A DNA stretch of 64,000 nucleotides from Sinomonas humi (GTDB lineage: Bacteria > Actinomycetota > Actinomycetes > Actinomycetales > Micrococcaceae). Both the position numbers and the translations under genes were made by a program. Below are positions 16,746-25,194 of this stretch, piece by piece (the first letter of the stretch is position 1; the number at the start of each line of letters is the position of its first letter). Below the pieces are notes generated by a model that was given only the letters and a program-made list of their open reading frames with translations, was not told where the DNA came from and made no database searches. The stretch is from the NCBI RefSeq assembly GCF_000802235.1, contig NZ_JTDL01000153.1:1-64000 (forward strand), written 5' to 3'.

Positions 16746-18833
16746 TCAGGACTTCCGCTCCGAGGTCTTCGTGTGCTTCTCCAGCCTGGGGGCTGCACCG
16801 GAGGCCCGCTGAGCTTCAAAGTACGCCGCCGCTTCTGCCTGCCGCTGCGCTTCCTCGCCTGTCGCGATGCTCGCCCGCAGATGCTCCGGGCCGTAGCCGA
16901 AGGCCGCGACGAGGTCGAGGGCGTGCGGGCGGAGTTTGGTCAGGAGCCTGTTGATGTACTCCCCGACAGTGCGCCCGCGTTGCATGCTCAGCCGGCCGTT
17001 CATGAGGTACCACGCAAGATGCTTTTCGACGAGCGAGAGTCCGAACAGGTCCCGGAGCCACGTGAGGACTTTCCGCGTCCCTGGATCGGCGATCTCCGCG
17101 AGCGCCTCGGTGAACGCTTCCCACTGGAGTAGCTCGCCGTGAGCACGGGCCGCCTCGATGAGCTCGTTCTGGTGCGCGTTGAAGCGCGCGGCTGCCTCGG
17201 CTTGGGGGAGGCGATTGGCTCCGTGCAGAGCCTGGGCTACTTCGGCGACCATCGTCTGGACCCGGTCGGCGAGCAGGAAGCGTTGCGTGTCCTCGTCACG
17301 GAGCGCCAGCGCGGCACGCTGCGCCCGGCCGCTGTCCCGGACGAATTGGGCGACGGCGCCGAGCCCGGTCTTGTAGGCGACACCGGTCGCCTGTCCGAGT
17401 GCGAACTTCGCGAGAGCACCGATGCTTACCGTGCGGAACTCCTTCGCATAGTCGTTGAGGAGCCGCTTGGCGACGAGCTGGAGGAGGACGTTGTTGTCCC
17501 CCTCGAAAGTGGCATAGACGTCGAGGTCCGCACGGAGGGAGGCGAAGCGGTTCTCGATGAGGAAGCCGGAACCTCCACACGCCTCGCGGCACTCCTGCAG
17601 GATATCGAGGGCATTCCACGTCGAGAGCGGCTTGAGTGCCGCTGCGAGCGTCTCCAGATCCTGCCGGTCCTTGTCGGTGTCGCTTCGGCCCGAGAAGACA
17701 CCGTCGAACTTCTCGAGGAGCTGTTCGTGGGCGAAGCTCATGGCATAGGTGGTCGCGAGGCGGGGGAGGAGCCGGCGCTGGTGTCGCTGGTAGTCGAGGA
17801 GGACCTCTTCCGCGACCTCGGAGGATGCATTGAACTGCCTTCGCTCCGCGGCATAACGGAGAGCCACCGTGAGCGCGAGCTTCGACGCCACGGTCGCAGC
17901 CCCGTCCAGGGAGACCCGGCCTTGGACAAGCGTCCCCAGCATCGTGAAGAAGCGTCGGCCCGGGCTGGCGATCGGCGATGAATACGTGCCGTCAGTCGCG
18001 ACTGACCCATAACGGTTGAGGAGGTTGGTGCGGGGAACGCGGACGTTGTCGAAGTGGAGGCGCCCGTTGTCGATGCCGTTGAGGCCCCCCTTGATGCCGT
18101 CGTCCTCACCTCCAACGCCGGGGAGGAACTCGTGCGTCTCAGCATCGCGCAGCGGAACGAAGAACGCGTGGACGCCGTGGTTGACTCCCTTCGTGATCAG
18201 CTGGGCGAAGACGACGGCGGCCAGCCCGTCCTTCGCGGCGTTCCCGATGTAGTCCTTCCACGCCGCCTTGAAGGGTGTGTGGATGATGAACTCTTCTGCC
18301 TTCGGGTCATACGTGGCAGTCGTGGCGATGCTTGCGACGTCCGAACCGTGGCCAATTTCGGTCATGGCAAAGCAGCCGGGGATGTCGAGGGACATGATGC
18401 CGGGCAGCCACTTCGCGTGGTGTTCCTCAGTTCCGAGGTGCAGCACGGCGGCACCGAAAAGGCCCCACTGGACGCCCGCCTTGATCTGGAGGGAGGGGTC
18501 GGCCGCGACGAGTTCCTCGAATCCGGCGATATTCGCACCGTGGTCCTCATAGCCTCCGTGCTCCCTCGGGTAGGCCCGGTGCACAGCCTTGTGGTCCACG
18601 AGGTACTTGAGCTGGCCGAAGACTCGCTCGCGGTGTTCGTGATGAGTGAGTCCCTCGATCTTGTGCAGCTCGGGGTGGCCGGCGAGTTCGCGGGCCTCGT
18701 GCCGGGTGGCGGCCCAAGGGCCGAGGAGCTGTTCGGCGAGCGCGGCGACGTCGATGCGGACGGAGTCGTCGGCGTCGTCGCCAGAGTCGGTGGACGGCGC
18801 GGCGTCTGGAAGTTCGAAGTCGAGTTCTGTCAT
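16746..18833 (-). CDS. Acyl-CoA oxidase/dehydrogenase family protein
   Basis: 695-residue flavoprotein of the acyl-CoA dehydrogenase superfamily, with the length and C-terminal extension of acyl-CoA oxidases. CFAMTEIGHGSDVASIATTATYD is the FAD/substrate-binding signature, and CREACGGSGFLIENR and YATFEGDNNVLLQLVAKRLL carry the catalytic-Glu region. It would introduce the trans-2 double bond in beta-oxidation, passing electrons to oxygen or to an electron-transfer flavoprotein. It overlaps the upstream TetR gene by 4 nt (ATGA) and sits opposite the thiolase/reductase/hydratase operon, an arrangement like mycobacterial fadE5-fadA2-fabG4-htdX. Confidence 0.9.
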   Translation of the reverse strand: MTELDFELPDAAPSTDSGDDADDSVRIDVAALAEQLLGPWAATRHEARELAGHPELHKIEGLTHHEHRERVFGQLKYLVDHKAVHRAYPREHGGYEDHGANIAGFEELVAADPSLQIKAGVQWGLFGAAVLHLGTEEHHAKWLPGIMSLDIPGCFAMTEIGHGSDVASIATTATYDPKAEEFIIHTPFKAAWKDYIGNAAKDGLAAVVFAQLITKGVNHGVHAFFVPLRDAETHEFLPGVGGEDDGIKGGLNGIDNGRLHFDNVRVPRTNLLNRYGSVATDGTYSSPIASPGRRFFTMLGTLVQGRVSLDGAATVASKLALTVALRYAAERRQFNASSEVAEEVLLDYQRHQRRLLPRLATTYAMSFAHEQLLEKFDGVFSGRSDTDKDRQDLETLAAALKPLSTWNALDILQECREACGGSGFLIENRFASLRADLDVYATFEGDNNVLLQLVAKRLLNDYAKEFRTVSIGALAKFALGQATGVAYKTGLGAVAQFVRDSGRAQRAALALRDEDTQRFLLADRVQTMVAEVAQALHGANRLPQAEAAARFNAHQNELIEAARAHGELLQWEAFTEALAEIADPGTRKVLTWLRDLFGLSLVEKHLAWYLMNGRLSMQRGRTVGEYINRLLTKLRPHALDLVAAFGYGPEHLRASIATGEEAQRQAEAAAYFEAQRASGAAPRLEKHTKTSERKS

Positions 18834-19606
18834 GGCTGCTCCTTCTCACCTCTTTCCAGAGGCATGTTTGATGTGGTGGCGTTGGCCGCGGCTGGAAGGG
18901 CCTTCGACGACTCTGCCTCTGCTGTGATGCCGGCGTAGAGCCAGTCGGCGATGAGTCCGGCCATGGCCTCGAGGGTTGGTTTGGCGGGGTCATCGGGGGT
19001 TTCGAGCCAGCGTTCGCCCGCAGCGCGAACGAGGCCCATCGCAGCCGTGGGCCAGAACGTGATGGTGGCATGGCGTCCCGGCGAGAGGAGGCGGCGCATT
19101 GGCTCCTCGATCATTCCGCCGACGGCGCCGAAGAAGTTGCCGAAGGCTGCTCCGGCTCCGGCATCGGCTTGGCTCTCCGGCGGCACGCGCGTCACGAACT
19201 CGTAGACATGAGGAGAACTTGCGGCCATGCCGAGATAGGCGGTCACCATAGCGCGAAGGCCTTCGTAGGGAGACTCGGCGGCGCGAGCGGCCTCGGCGAT
19301 GCGCTCCTGCATCCGGGTCAGCACTACCTCGCCCATTGCAGCCTGCAGGCCTGCCTTGTCCCCGAAGTAACGGTAGAAGACGGACTTTGATGTCCCGGCG
19401 TCGGCGGCGATGTCTTCCATCGGAACCTCCGGGCCAAGACGGTGCACGGCGTGGCGCGCGGCTCGGATGAGGTCCCTGCGTCGTTCCTCCCGGTGGTTCG
19501 CCCAGCGCGAGGCGCGGCCGTCGACGGTGGGCGGCGGCTCGTCGTCGTGCGCTCGCGGCGTCTTGGGGCCGCGCTCGAAACTCGGGTCCGCAAAGGGGAG
19601 GTTCAC
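18830..19606 (-). CDS. TetR family regulator of the fatty-acid locus
   Basis: 258-residue regulator with an N-terminal helix-turn-helix at about residues 40-90 (VPMEDIAADAGTSKSVFYRYFGDKAGLQAAMGE) and a helical ligand domain. The GTG start at 19606 directly abuts a long palindrome at 19607-19637, so binding there would repress its own gene and the divergent thiolase operon together. Its stop overlaps the acyl-CoA oxidase start (ATGA), so those two form one operon. By analogy with FadR- or KstR-type TetR proteins, an acyl-CoA ligand is likely; this is inference from context. Confidence 0.92.
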   Translation of the reverse strand: MNLPFADPSFERGPKTPRAHDDEPPPTVDGRASRWANHREERRRDLIRAARHAVHRLGPEVPMEDIAADAGTSKSVFYRYFGDKAGLQAAMGEVVLTRMQERIAEAARAAESPYEGLRAMVTAYLGMAASSPHVYEFVTRVPPESQADAGAGAAFGNFFGAVGGMIEEPMRRLLSPGRHATITFWPTAAMGLVRAAGERWLETPDDPAKPTLEAMAGLIADWLYAGITAEAESSKALPAAANATTSNMPLERGEKEQP

Positions 19607-19637
19607 GATACCCAGCGTATCAGGTACGCTTGGTATC
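19607..19637. promoter_or_regulatory. Palindromic operator between TetR and thiolase genes
   Basis: 13-nt arms GATACCCAGCGTA and TACGCTTGGTATC are reverse complements except for one position, around the centre TCAGG. The site abuts the TetR start codon and lies 59 nt before the thiolase start, an ideal place for autorepression and control of both operons. Confidence 0.8.
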
Positions 19638-19696
19638 GGTAATTCAGCTCACATTCGTGCCCGCTCCGGCATGCGGTCCCACCCCCAGGAGGCATC

Positions 19697-20998
19697 ATGA
19701 CCACGCTGCGAAAGGCCGTCGTCGTCGGCGGTAACCGCATCCCCTTCGCCCGTGCGAACGGCGCCTATGCGATGACTTCCAATCAGGACATGCTCACGGC
19801 AGCCCTCGACGGTCTTGTGGCGCGCTACGGGCTGCAGGACGAGCGAATCGGTGAGGTGGCTGCGGGTGCCGTACTCAAGCATTCTCGCGACTTCAACCTC
19901 ACTCGGGAGGCGGTCCTCGGTTCCGCGCTCTCACCAGAGACCCCCGCCTACGACGTCCAGCAGGCCTGCGCCACCGGTCTCGAAACGGTGCTCGGGCTCT
20001 GCGACAAGATCAAACTCGGGCGCATCGATTCTGGCGTCGCCGGTGGGGTTGACAGTGCGTCGGATGCCCCGATCGTGGTGAGCGAGGGGCTCCGCCATGC
20101 CCTGCTCGAGCTCGCTCGCGCAAAGACCGCCCAGCAGAAGCTCAAGGCGCTCTCCAAGATTCGCCCGAGGGACGTCGCACCCGTCGCCCCAGGCACGAAT
20201 GAGCCCCGCACTGGGCTCTCTATGGGCGAGCATCAGGCCCTCACCACGGCGCAATGGAACATCAGCCGTGAAGCGCAGGACGAGTTGGCGCTCTCGAGCC
20301 ACCGGAACCTCGCGGAGGCGTACGAGCGGGGATTCTTCGACGACCTCATGACGCCGTACCGGGGCCTCACCCGCGACGCGAATATGCGGCCGGATACCTC
20401 AATGGAAAAGCTCGGATCCCTCAAGACGGTGTTCGGCCGGCAGCTCGGGGACGAAGCGACGATGACGGCCGGCAACTCCACGCCCCTCACCGACGGCGCT
20501 TCGACCGTCCTGCTGGCCTCTGAGGAGTGGGCCGAATCGCGTGATCTGCCCATCCTGGCGGAGGTCGTCGATGGTGAGGCAGCCGCCGTCGACTTCGTCC
20601 ACGGCAAGGACGGGCTGCTCATGGCGCCGGTCTTTGCCGTACCGCGGCTCCTAGGCCGTCTGGGTCTGACCTTCGAGGACATCGACTATTTCGAGATCCA
20701 CGAGGCCTTCGCTGCGACCGTGCTGTGCCACCTCGCCGCGTGGGAGGACGAGGAGTTCTGCCGTGAACGGCTCGGCCTCGACGGGGCTTTCGGCAAAGTA
20801 GACCGCGCGAAGCTCAATGTGAACGGTTCGTCTCTCGCGGCTGGTCACCCGTTCGCCGCGACCGGCGGACGGATCGTCGCCGTGCTCGCAAAGCAGCTTC
20901 ACGAGCGCGGGTCCGTCGGTGGCCGTCCGGCCCGCGGGCTCATCTCGGTGTGCGCCGCTGGGGGGCTCGGCGTAGCCGCCGTGCTCGAGGCTCGCTGA
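19697..20998 (+). CDS. Acetyl-CoA C-acetyltransferase (thiolase), FadA2-like
   Basis: 433-residue thiolase that cleaves 3-ketoacyl-CoA with CoA, or condenses acetyl-CoA. The nucleophilic Cys is in DVQQACATGLE, the His in FEIHEAFAATVL and the second Cys in SVCAAGGLGVAAV. The GHPFAATGGR and NVNGSSLAAGHP blocks are typical. The N-terminal RKAVVVGGNRIPFARANGAYAM and overall length fit FadA2/FadI-type proteins. The ATG follows AGGAGG. It starts the operon thiolase-reductase-hydratase and is probably controlled from the 19607-19637 operator. Confidence 0.94.
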   Translation: MTTLRKAVVVGGNRIPFARANGAYAMTSNQDMLTAALDGLVARYGLQDERIGEVAAGAVLKHSRDFNLTREAVLGSALSPETPAYDVQQACATGLETVLGLCDKIKLGRIDSGVAGGVDSASDAPIVVSEGLRHALLELARAKTAQQKLKALSKIRPRDVAPVAPGTNEPRTGLSMGEHQALTTAQWNISREAQDELALSSHRNLAEAYERGFFDDLMTPYRGLTRDANMRPDTSMEKLGSLKTVFGRQLGDEATMTAGNSTPLTDGASTVLLASEEWAESRDLPILAEVVDGEAAAVDFVHGKDGLLMAPVFAVPRLLGRLGLTFEDIDYFEIHEAFAATVLCHLAAWEDEEFCRERLGLDGAFGKVDRAKLNVNGSSLAAGHPFAATGGRIVAVLAKQLHERGSVGGRPARGLISVCAAGGLGVAAVLEAR

Positions 20999-21007
20999 GG
21001 GGGCGGA

Positions 21008-22387
21008 GTGGCAGACAAGTACACATCCCTTGTAAGCCGCGGTTGGGGCCGCGACGTTGCCAAGCGCCTCGGCCTGCCCCAGCCCGTCGAGCTGCGCCGC
21101 TACCGTCCAGGCGAGGCGATCCTGTCGGGCCCTGCACTCCTCATCGGCTCGGGGCCTGCTGCCGAGGCGATTGCCTCTGCCCTTTCGAGCTGGGGGATCG
21201 AGGCGCGGCGCGAAGGGGCCGCGGACGCTGCAGCACCCAGAGCAGCGGACGACGGCGCGCGCTCGCCGAAGCTGGGCGCGATTGTTCTCGTGCTGGATGG
21301 GATCGAGCGGCCCGAAGACCTGAGCGCACCTCTGCTCGCGGCAGGCCGTGCGCTTCGGTCGCTCGCTCCGTCCGGGCGGGTCATCACACTTTCCCGTCGG
21401 GCCTCGACTCAGGATGAGCCGTCGCTCGGCGCCGCGCGCCAGGGAGTCGAGGGAGCCCTCAGGTCGCTCGCCAGGGAACTCCGAGCCGGGGCCACTGGGA
21501 ACGGCATACTGCTCGCCGAGGACGTCCCCGTCGACGCCCCCAGTGTGCTTGGCGCCCTGCGTTTCCTGCTCTCGGGTCGCTCGGCGTTCGTCGATGGCCA
21601 ATTCCTCACGGTGGGCACGTCAGCGGGCGGGCTGCCCGCCGACCCGGATCGCCCGCTCGAGGGGAAAGTCGCCGTCGTTACGGGCGCTGCTCGCAACATC
21701 GGGGCGGCAATCGCCAAGACCCTCGCAAGGGACGGTGCAAAGGTCATAGCCGTGGACATCCCGGCTGCCGGAGAGTCCTTGGCCCAAGTGGCCAATGATG
21801 TTCGTGGCACGGCGCTCCAGCTCGACATCACGAGGCGCGACGCCGGGGAGCGAATCCTCGAGCACGCCCTCGGCCGTCACGGGCGCCTTGACGTGGTGGT
21901 CCACAACGCAGGGATCACCCGGGACAAGCTGCTCGCGAACATGGATGCCGCGAAATGGGACTCGGTCATCGACGTCAACATCGCTGCCCAGCTTCGAATC
22001 AACGAGGCCCTCTTGGCCTCGGAACACTTCGGCGACCGCGCCCACATCGTCTCCGTCTCGTCGACAAGTGGGATTGCCGGGAACCGCGGCCAGACGAACT
22101 ACGCCGCGTCCAAGGCAGGAGTGATCGGCATGGTGCGTTCGACGGCGGCGCGGCTGGCTGCGCGAGGCGGGACGGCCAACGCCGTGGCCCCAGGCTTCAT
22201 CGAGACTGAGATGACGGCCAGAATGCCCTTCGCTACCCGTGAGGTGGCGCGCCGCCTCAACTCGCTCCAACAGGGCGGCCGGCCGCAGGACGTCGCCGAG
22301 GCCATCGCCTTCCTTGCTTCAGACGGCGCCAGCGGCATCTCCGGAAACGTACTGCGCGTCTGTGGCCAGAACTGGATGGGCCAGTGA
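21008..22387 (+). CDS. fabG4: 3-oxoacyl reductase, high-molecular-weight FabG4 type
   Basis: 459-residue two-domain short-chain dehydrogenase. The N-terminal 210 residues form the degenerate flavodoxin-like Rossmann domain of HMwFabG proteins (GPALLIGSGPAAEAIASAL). The C-terminal ketoreductase has the cofactor turn VTGAARNIGAAIAKTLARDG, NNAG-like VHNAGITRD, and the active site SSTSGIAGNRGQTNYAASKAG with Tyr and Lys intact. It would reduce 3-oxoacyl-CoA or -ACP, or run in reverse. The GTG start has GAGGGGGCGGA upstream, 9 nt after the thiolase stop; its stop overlaps the hydratase start (GTGA). Confidence 0.92.
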   Translation: MADKYTSLVSRGWGRDVAKRLGLPQPVELRRYRPGEAILSGPALLIGSGPAAEAIASALSSWGIEARREGAADAAAPRAADDGARSPKLGAIVLVLDGIERPEDLSAPLLAAGRALRSLAPSGRVITLSRRASTQDEPSLGAARQGVEGALRSLARELRAGATGNGILLAEDVPVDAPSVLGALRFLLSGRSAFVDGQFLTVGTSAGGLPADPDRPLEGKVAVVTGAARNIGAAIAKTLARDGAKVIAVDIPAAGESLAQVANDVRGTALQLDITRRDAGERILEHALGRHGRLDVVVHNAGITRDKLLANMDAAKWDSVIDVNIAAQLRINEALLASEHFGDRAHIVSVSSTSGIAGNRGQTNYAASKAGVIGMVRSTAARLAARGGTANAVAPGFIETEMTARMPFATREVARRLNSLQQGGRPQDVAEAIAFLASDGASGISGNVLRVCGQNWMGQ

Positions 22388-23307
22388 GCGCGCCGGCGCG
22401 CGGTCTCGAGACCGTTGAGCTCCCCGAGATGCCGTCGCTCGCGCGGCTGTATGTCGCAGCAGCGCGAGACGCGGCGAAGAAGCTCGTGGGCAAGGCGACC
22501 GCGAGGGCGTCCCTCCCCAACGCCCGGCACCACGTCGTCGGCATACGGCCTGACCTGATCAAGATGACCGAGTACCAGACTCTCCTCGGGGAGGCGAAGC
22601 GGGACATTGCACCTGCCGGCTACGTCCACACGCTTGCATTCCCAGCGGCGATGTCGGTGATGGGCCGTGAGGACTTTCCGCTTCCTCTGCTCGGCATGGT
22701 GCACTTGAGCAATCACGTCGAATACCGCGTCCCGATCTTCTACGGGGACCTCCTCGACGTCACCGCCTGGGCCGAGAAGCTCGAGGGTCATCGCTCAGGG
22801 ACGCAGGTAGCGCTCGTCGTCGAGGTCCAGCACGCGGGCAACGACGACGTCGCGTGGCGCGGCGTATCGACGTACCTCGCCAAGGGCGTCTACCTGCCGG
22901 GCACGGACAAGCCAGGCCTGAATGGACAGCGTGACGAGTTCAGGCCGCCGCTCCCGACTGCCATGTGGAGTCTTGATTCGGAGACGGGCCGTGACTACGC
23001 CGCCGTCTCGGGCGACTTCAACCCGATTCATCTGAGCTCGATCTCCGCGCGGGCGCTCGGTATGCGGCGCTCAATCGCCCACGGCATGTACACAGCCTCA
23101 CGCGCTCTGGCGGAGGTGGGGTCCCAGAAGGGCGACACCTTCACGTGGGACGTGACTTTCGAGGCGCCGGTCTTCCTGCCGGCGCGAGTGTGCCTGAACA
23201 TCAAGGATGCGGTGGACGGCGGCGGCGCGTGGGAGGAGTCCGAATTCGTGGGGTGGAACCCGTCGTCGGGACGCCGGCACTTCAGGGGTACTGTCACTCG
23301 ACTCTGA
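22384..23307 (+). CDS. MaoC-family (R)-specific enoyl/3-hydroxyacyl hydratase, HtdX-like
   Basis: 307-residue double hot-dog protein. The hydratase-2 motif is in the C-terminal half: YAAVSGDFNPIHLSSISARALGMRRSIAHGMYTASRALAEV, with the catalytic Asp and His in SGDFNPIH. The N-terminal half is a degenerate hot dog. It interconverts enoyl and (R)-3-hydroxyacyl thioesters. Together with the upstream FabG4-like reductase and thiolase it matches the mycobacterial htdX-fabG4-fadA2 group. It is the last gene of the operon and is followed immediately by a strong terminator. Confidence 0.92.
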   Translation: MSAPARGLETVELPEMPSLARLYVAAARDAAKKLVGKATARASLPNARHHVVGIRPDLIKMTEYQTLLGEAKRDIAPAGYVHTLAFPAAMSVMGREDFPLPLLGMVHLSNHVEYRVPIFYGDLLDVTAWAEKLEGHRSGTQVALVVEVQHAGNDDVAWRGVSTYLAKGVYLPGTDKPGLNGQRDEFRPPLPTAMWSLDSETGRDYAAVSGDFNPIHLSSISARALGMRRSIAHGMYTASRALAEVGSQKGDTFTWDVTFEAPVFLPARVCLNIKDAVDGGGAWEESEFVGWNPSSGRRHFRGTVTRL

Positions 23308-23310
23308 AAG

Positions 23311-23344
23311 CGAAAGCCCCCGGCCTCAAGACCGGGGGCTTTCG
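23311..23344. terminator. Bidirectional hairpin between maoC and tRNA-Leu
   Basis: Perfect 13-bp stem: CGAAAGCCCCCGG pairs with CCGGGGGCTTTCG around an 8-nt loop. It lies 4 nt after the MaoC stop and 5 nt beyond the tRNA 3' end on the other strand, so it can serve both. Confidence 0.85.
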
Positions 23345-23348
23345 ACTG

Positions 23349-23432
23349 TGCGCGGAGGGGGACTTGAACCCCCACGCCCTAATCGGGCACTAGCACCTCA
23401 AGCTAGCGCGTCTGCCATTCCGCCACCCGCGC
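23349..23432 (-). tRNA. tRNA-Leu(GAG), copy 1
   Basis: 84-nt class II tRNA with a long variable arm. The acceptor stem GCGCGGG pairs with TCCGCGC (last pair G-U), and the T arm contains GGTTCAAGTCC. The anticodon stem CTAGC/GCTAG encloses the loop TTGAGGT, giving anticodon GAG after U33, which reads CUC and CUU codons. The 3' CCA is not encoded. It is identical over its full length to copy 2 located 246 nt away. The probable -10 element TAGAGT is at 23486-23491 (minus). Confidence 0.95.
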
Positions 23433-23485
23433 AGGTGGTCGCCGGAGTGCTTACACAAGGTAATCCTCGGAGGCAACGAGTAAAT

Positions 23486-23491
23486 ACTCTA
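23486..23491 (-). promoter_or_regulatory. -10 element of tRNA-Leu copy 1
   Basis: TAGAGT on the minus strand in the context GTGTAGAGTATTTACTCG, about 54 nt before the mature tRNA. The same context with small changes precedes copy 2. Confidence 0.5.
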
Positions 23492-23551
23492 CACCATTCT
23501 GAAGCCATCGTCCGCCATCCAGCTGCGGCCTGCACCGGCAAGGAGGGCGTA

Positions 23552-23590
23552 AAAAATGGGAATGCCCCGGTCGAAAGACCGGGGCATTCC
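23552..23590 (-). terminator. Intrinsic terminator of tRNA-Leu copy 2
   Basis: Perfect 14-bp stem GGAATGCCCCGGTC / GACCGGGGCATTCC with loop GAAA (TTTC in RNA sense), followed on the minus strand by CATTTTTT. This is a textbook intrinsic terminator starting 4 nt after the tRNA 3' end. Confidence 0.9.
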
Positions 23591-23594
23591 GTTG

Positions 23595-23678
23595 TGCGCG
23601 GAGGGGGACTTGAACCCCCACGCCCTAATCGGGCACTAGCACCTCAAGCTAGCGCGTCTGCCATTCCGCCACCCGCGC
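23595..23678 (-). tRNA. tRNA-Leu(GAG), copy 2
   Basis: Identical in all 84 positions to the copy at 23349-23432: same long variable arm, anticodon GAG and absence of an encoded CCA. It has its own -10 element (TACAGT, minus, 23731-23736) and its own terminator, so the two genes are separate transcription units made by a tandem duplication. Confidence 0.95.
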
Positions 23679-23730
23679 AGGTGATCACCGGAAGGTCCGC
23701 TTCTGCGGTTCCCTCCGGGCAGCGAGTAAG

Positions 23731-23736
23731 ACTGTA
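23731..23736 (-). promoter_or_regulatory. -10 element of tRNA-Leu copy 2
   Basis: TACAGT on the minus strand within GTGTACAGTCTTACTCG, matching the promoter context of copy 1 and so part of the duplicated unit. Confidence 0.5.
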
Positions 23737-23839
23737 CACGATTTGCGGCTCCCGAAGAAATCGAATGAGTCCACCGACCATCACCAGGGCGGGGGATAGG
23801 CTGGCCTCACCGATCCGCCGCAGCCGAGGAGGAATTCCC

Positions 23840-25162
23840 ATGTCTGACCGCCCGCTTGAGACGTCCCTTCGCGCCGAGGATGAAGTGGTCGAGATCTGCC
23901 AGAACCTCATCCGTTACGACACCAGCAATTACGGCGACGGATCAGGGCCGGGGGAGCGCGCGGCGGCGGAGTACACGGCCGAGCTCCTGGAGGAAGTGGG
24001 TCTCGAAGCCGAGCTCTTCGAGTCGGCTCCGGGGCGGGCGTCCGTCGTTGCCCGCATCGAAGGTGCTGACCCGAGCGCGACCGCTCTCGTCGTCCACGGG
24101 CATCTGGATGTCGTGCCAGCACAGAAGGAAGACTGGAGCGTCGACCCGTTCGCGGCCGAGCTTCGCGACGGTCTCATATGGGGCCGCGGCGCCGTCGACA
24201 TGAAGGATATGGACGCCATGGTGCTCTCGGTAGTCCGCGAGCTGCAGCGAACAGGTGCGCGCCCTAAGCGCGACCTTGTGATCGCGATGTTCGCCGATGA
24301 GGAGGCCGGCGGCACTTACGGGGCCCGTTGGGCGGTGGACAACCGCCCCGAGCTCTTCGATGGGGCCAAAGAGGCAATCAGCGAAGTCGGGGGCTTCTCT
24401 GCTGAAATCGGGGGCCAGCGGACCTACATGCTGCAGACAGCCGAAAAGGGCCTCTCGTGGCTCAAGCTCACGGCGAGCGGGCGGGCAGGACACGGTTCCC
24501 AGACCAACCCCGACAACGCGGTCACTCGCCTCGCCCGCGCCGTCAGCCGGATCGGAGCCCATGAATGGCCGATCGAACTCACTGACACCACCCGCCGCTT
24601 CTTGGACGGCGTCACCGAACTGACAGGGGTCGAATTCGATCAGGAGAACCCCGAGATTCTCCTCAAGGAACTCGGAACGTTCGCCCGCTTCGTGGGCGCG
24701 ACTCTCCAGAACACGTCCAATCCAACCGTCCTCAAAGCGGGCTACAAGGACAACGTGATCCCGGGAAGCGCGGAGGCGCGCATCGACGTCCGAACGCTTC
24801 CTGGCCAGGACGAACTCGTGCTGGAAAAGATCAAGGAGCTTGCTGGCGACGGCATCGATTTCGCCTTCGTGCACCACGACGTCTCGCTCGAGACGCCCTT
24901 CGAGGGCGCCCTCGTGGAGTCTATGGTCGGTGCGCTCGAGGCCGAGGACCCGGGGGCTCGGGTCCTGCCGTACACCCTCTCGGGCGGCACCGACAACAAG
25001 TCGCTGAGCCGCCTCGGCATCACTGGGTACGGTTTCGCACCGCTGCAGCTGCCCGCCGATCTCGACTTCGCGGGCATGTTCCACGGCGTCGACGAGCGCG
25101 TACCCGCCGAGTCGCTCCGCTTCGGCGCGCGCGTTCTCCGGCGGCTGCTCACCACCTACTGA
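23840..25162 (+). CDS. M20/M25/M40 family metallopeptidase
   Basis: 440-residue peptidase or amidohydrolase with two zinc ions. Zinc-site motifs are visible: VVHGHLDVVPA (first His and its Asp), WGRGAVDMKD (bridging Asp), MFADEEAGG (catalytic and ligand Glu) and a C-terminal FHGVDE His. A lid/dimerisation domain interrupts the two halves. The ATG at 23840 follows GAGGAGG; the frame is open far upstream through the tRNA genes but has no meaning there. TAGGCT at 23797-23802 is a likely -10 element, giving a leader of about 30 nt. It is close to the carboxypeptidase/acetylornithine deacetylase branch; substrate unknown. Confidence 0.93.
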   Translation: MSDRPLETSLRAEDEVVEICQNLIRYDTSNYGDGSGPGERAAAEYTAELLEEVGLEAELFESAPGRASVVARIEGADPSATALVVHGHLDVVPAQKEDWSVDPFAAELRDGLIWGRGAVDMKDMDAMVLSVVRELQRTGARPKRDLVIAMFADEEAGGTYGARWAVDNRPELFDGAKEAISEVGGFSAEIGGQRTYMLQTAEKGLSWLKLTASGRAGHGSQTNPDNAVTRLARAVSRIGAHEWPIELTDTTRRFLDGVTELTGVEFDQENPEILLKELGTFARFVGATLQNTSNPTVLKAGYKDNVIPGSAEARIDVRTLPGQDELVLEKIKELAGDGIDFAFVHHDVSLETPFEGALVESMVGALEAEDPGARVLPYTLSGGTDNKSLSRLGITGYGFAPLQLPADLDFAGMFHGVDERVPAESLRFGARVLRRLLTTY

Positions 25163-25194
25163 CCCGAGTGGCAATGCGCCGAGAGGAGGAGGAC

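Noticed and set aside
23207-23839. Long reading frame joining the tRNA region to the M20 peptidase
   Set aside because: It reads through two tRNA genes and two terminators; the peptidase has its own GAGGAGG and ATG at 23840.
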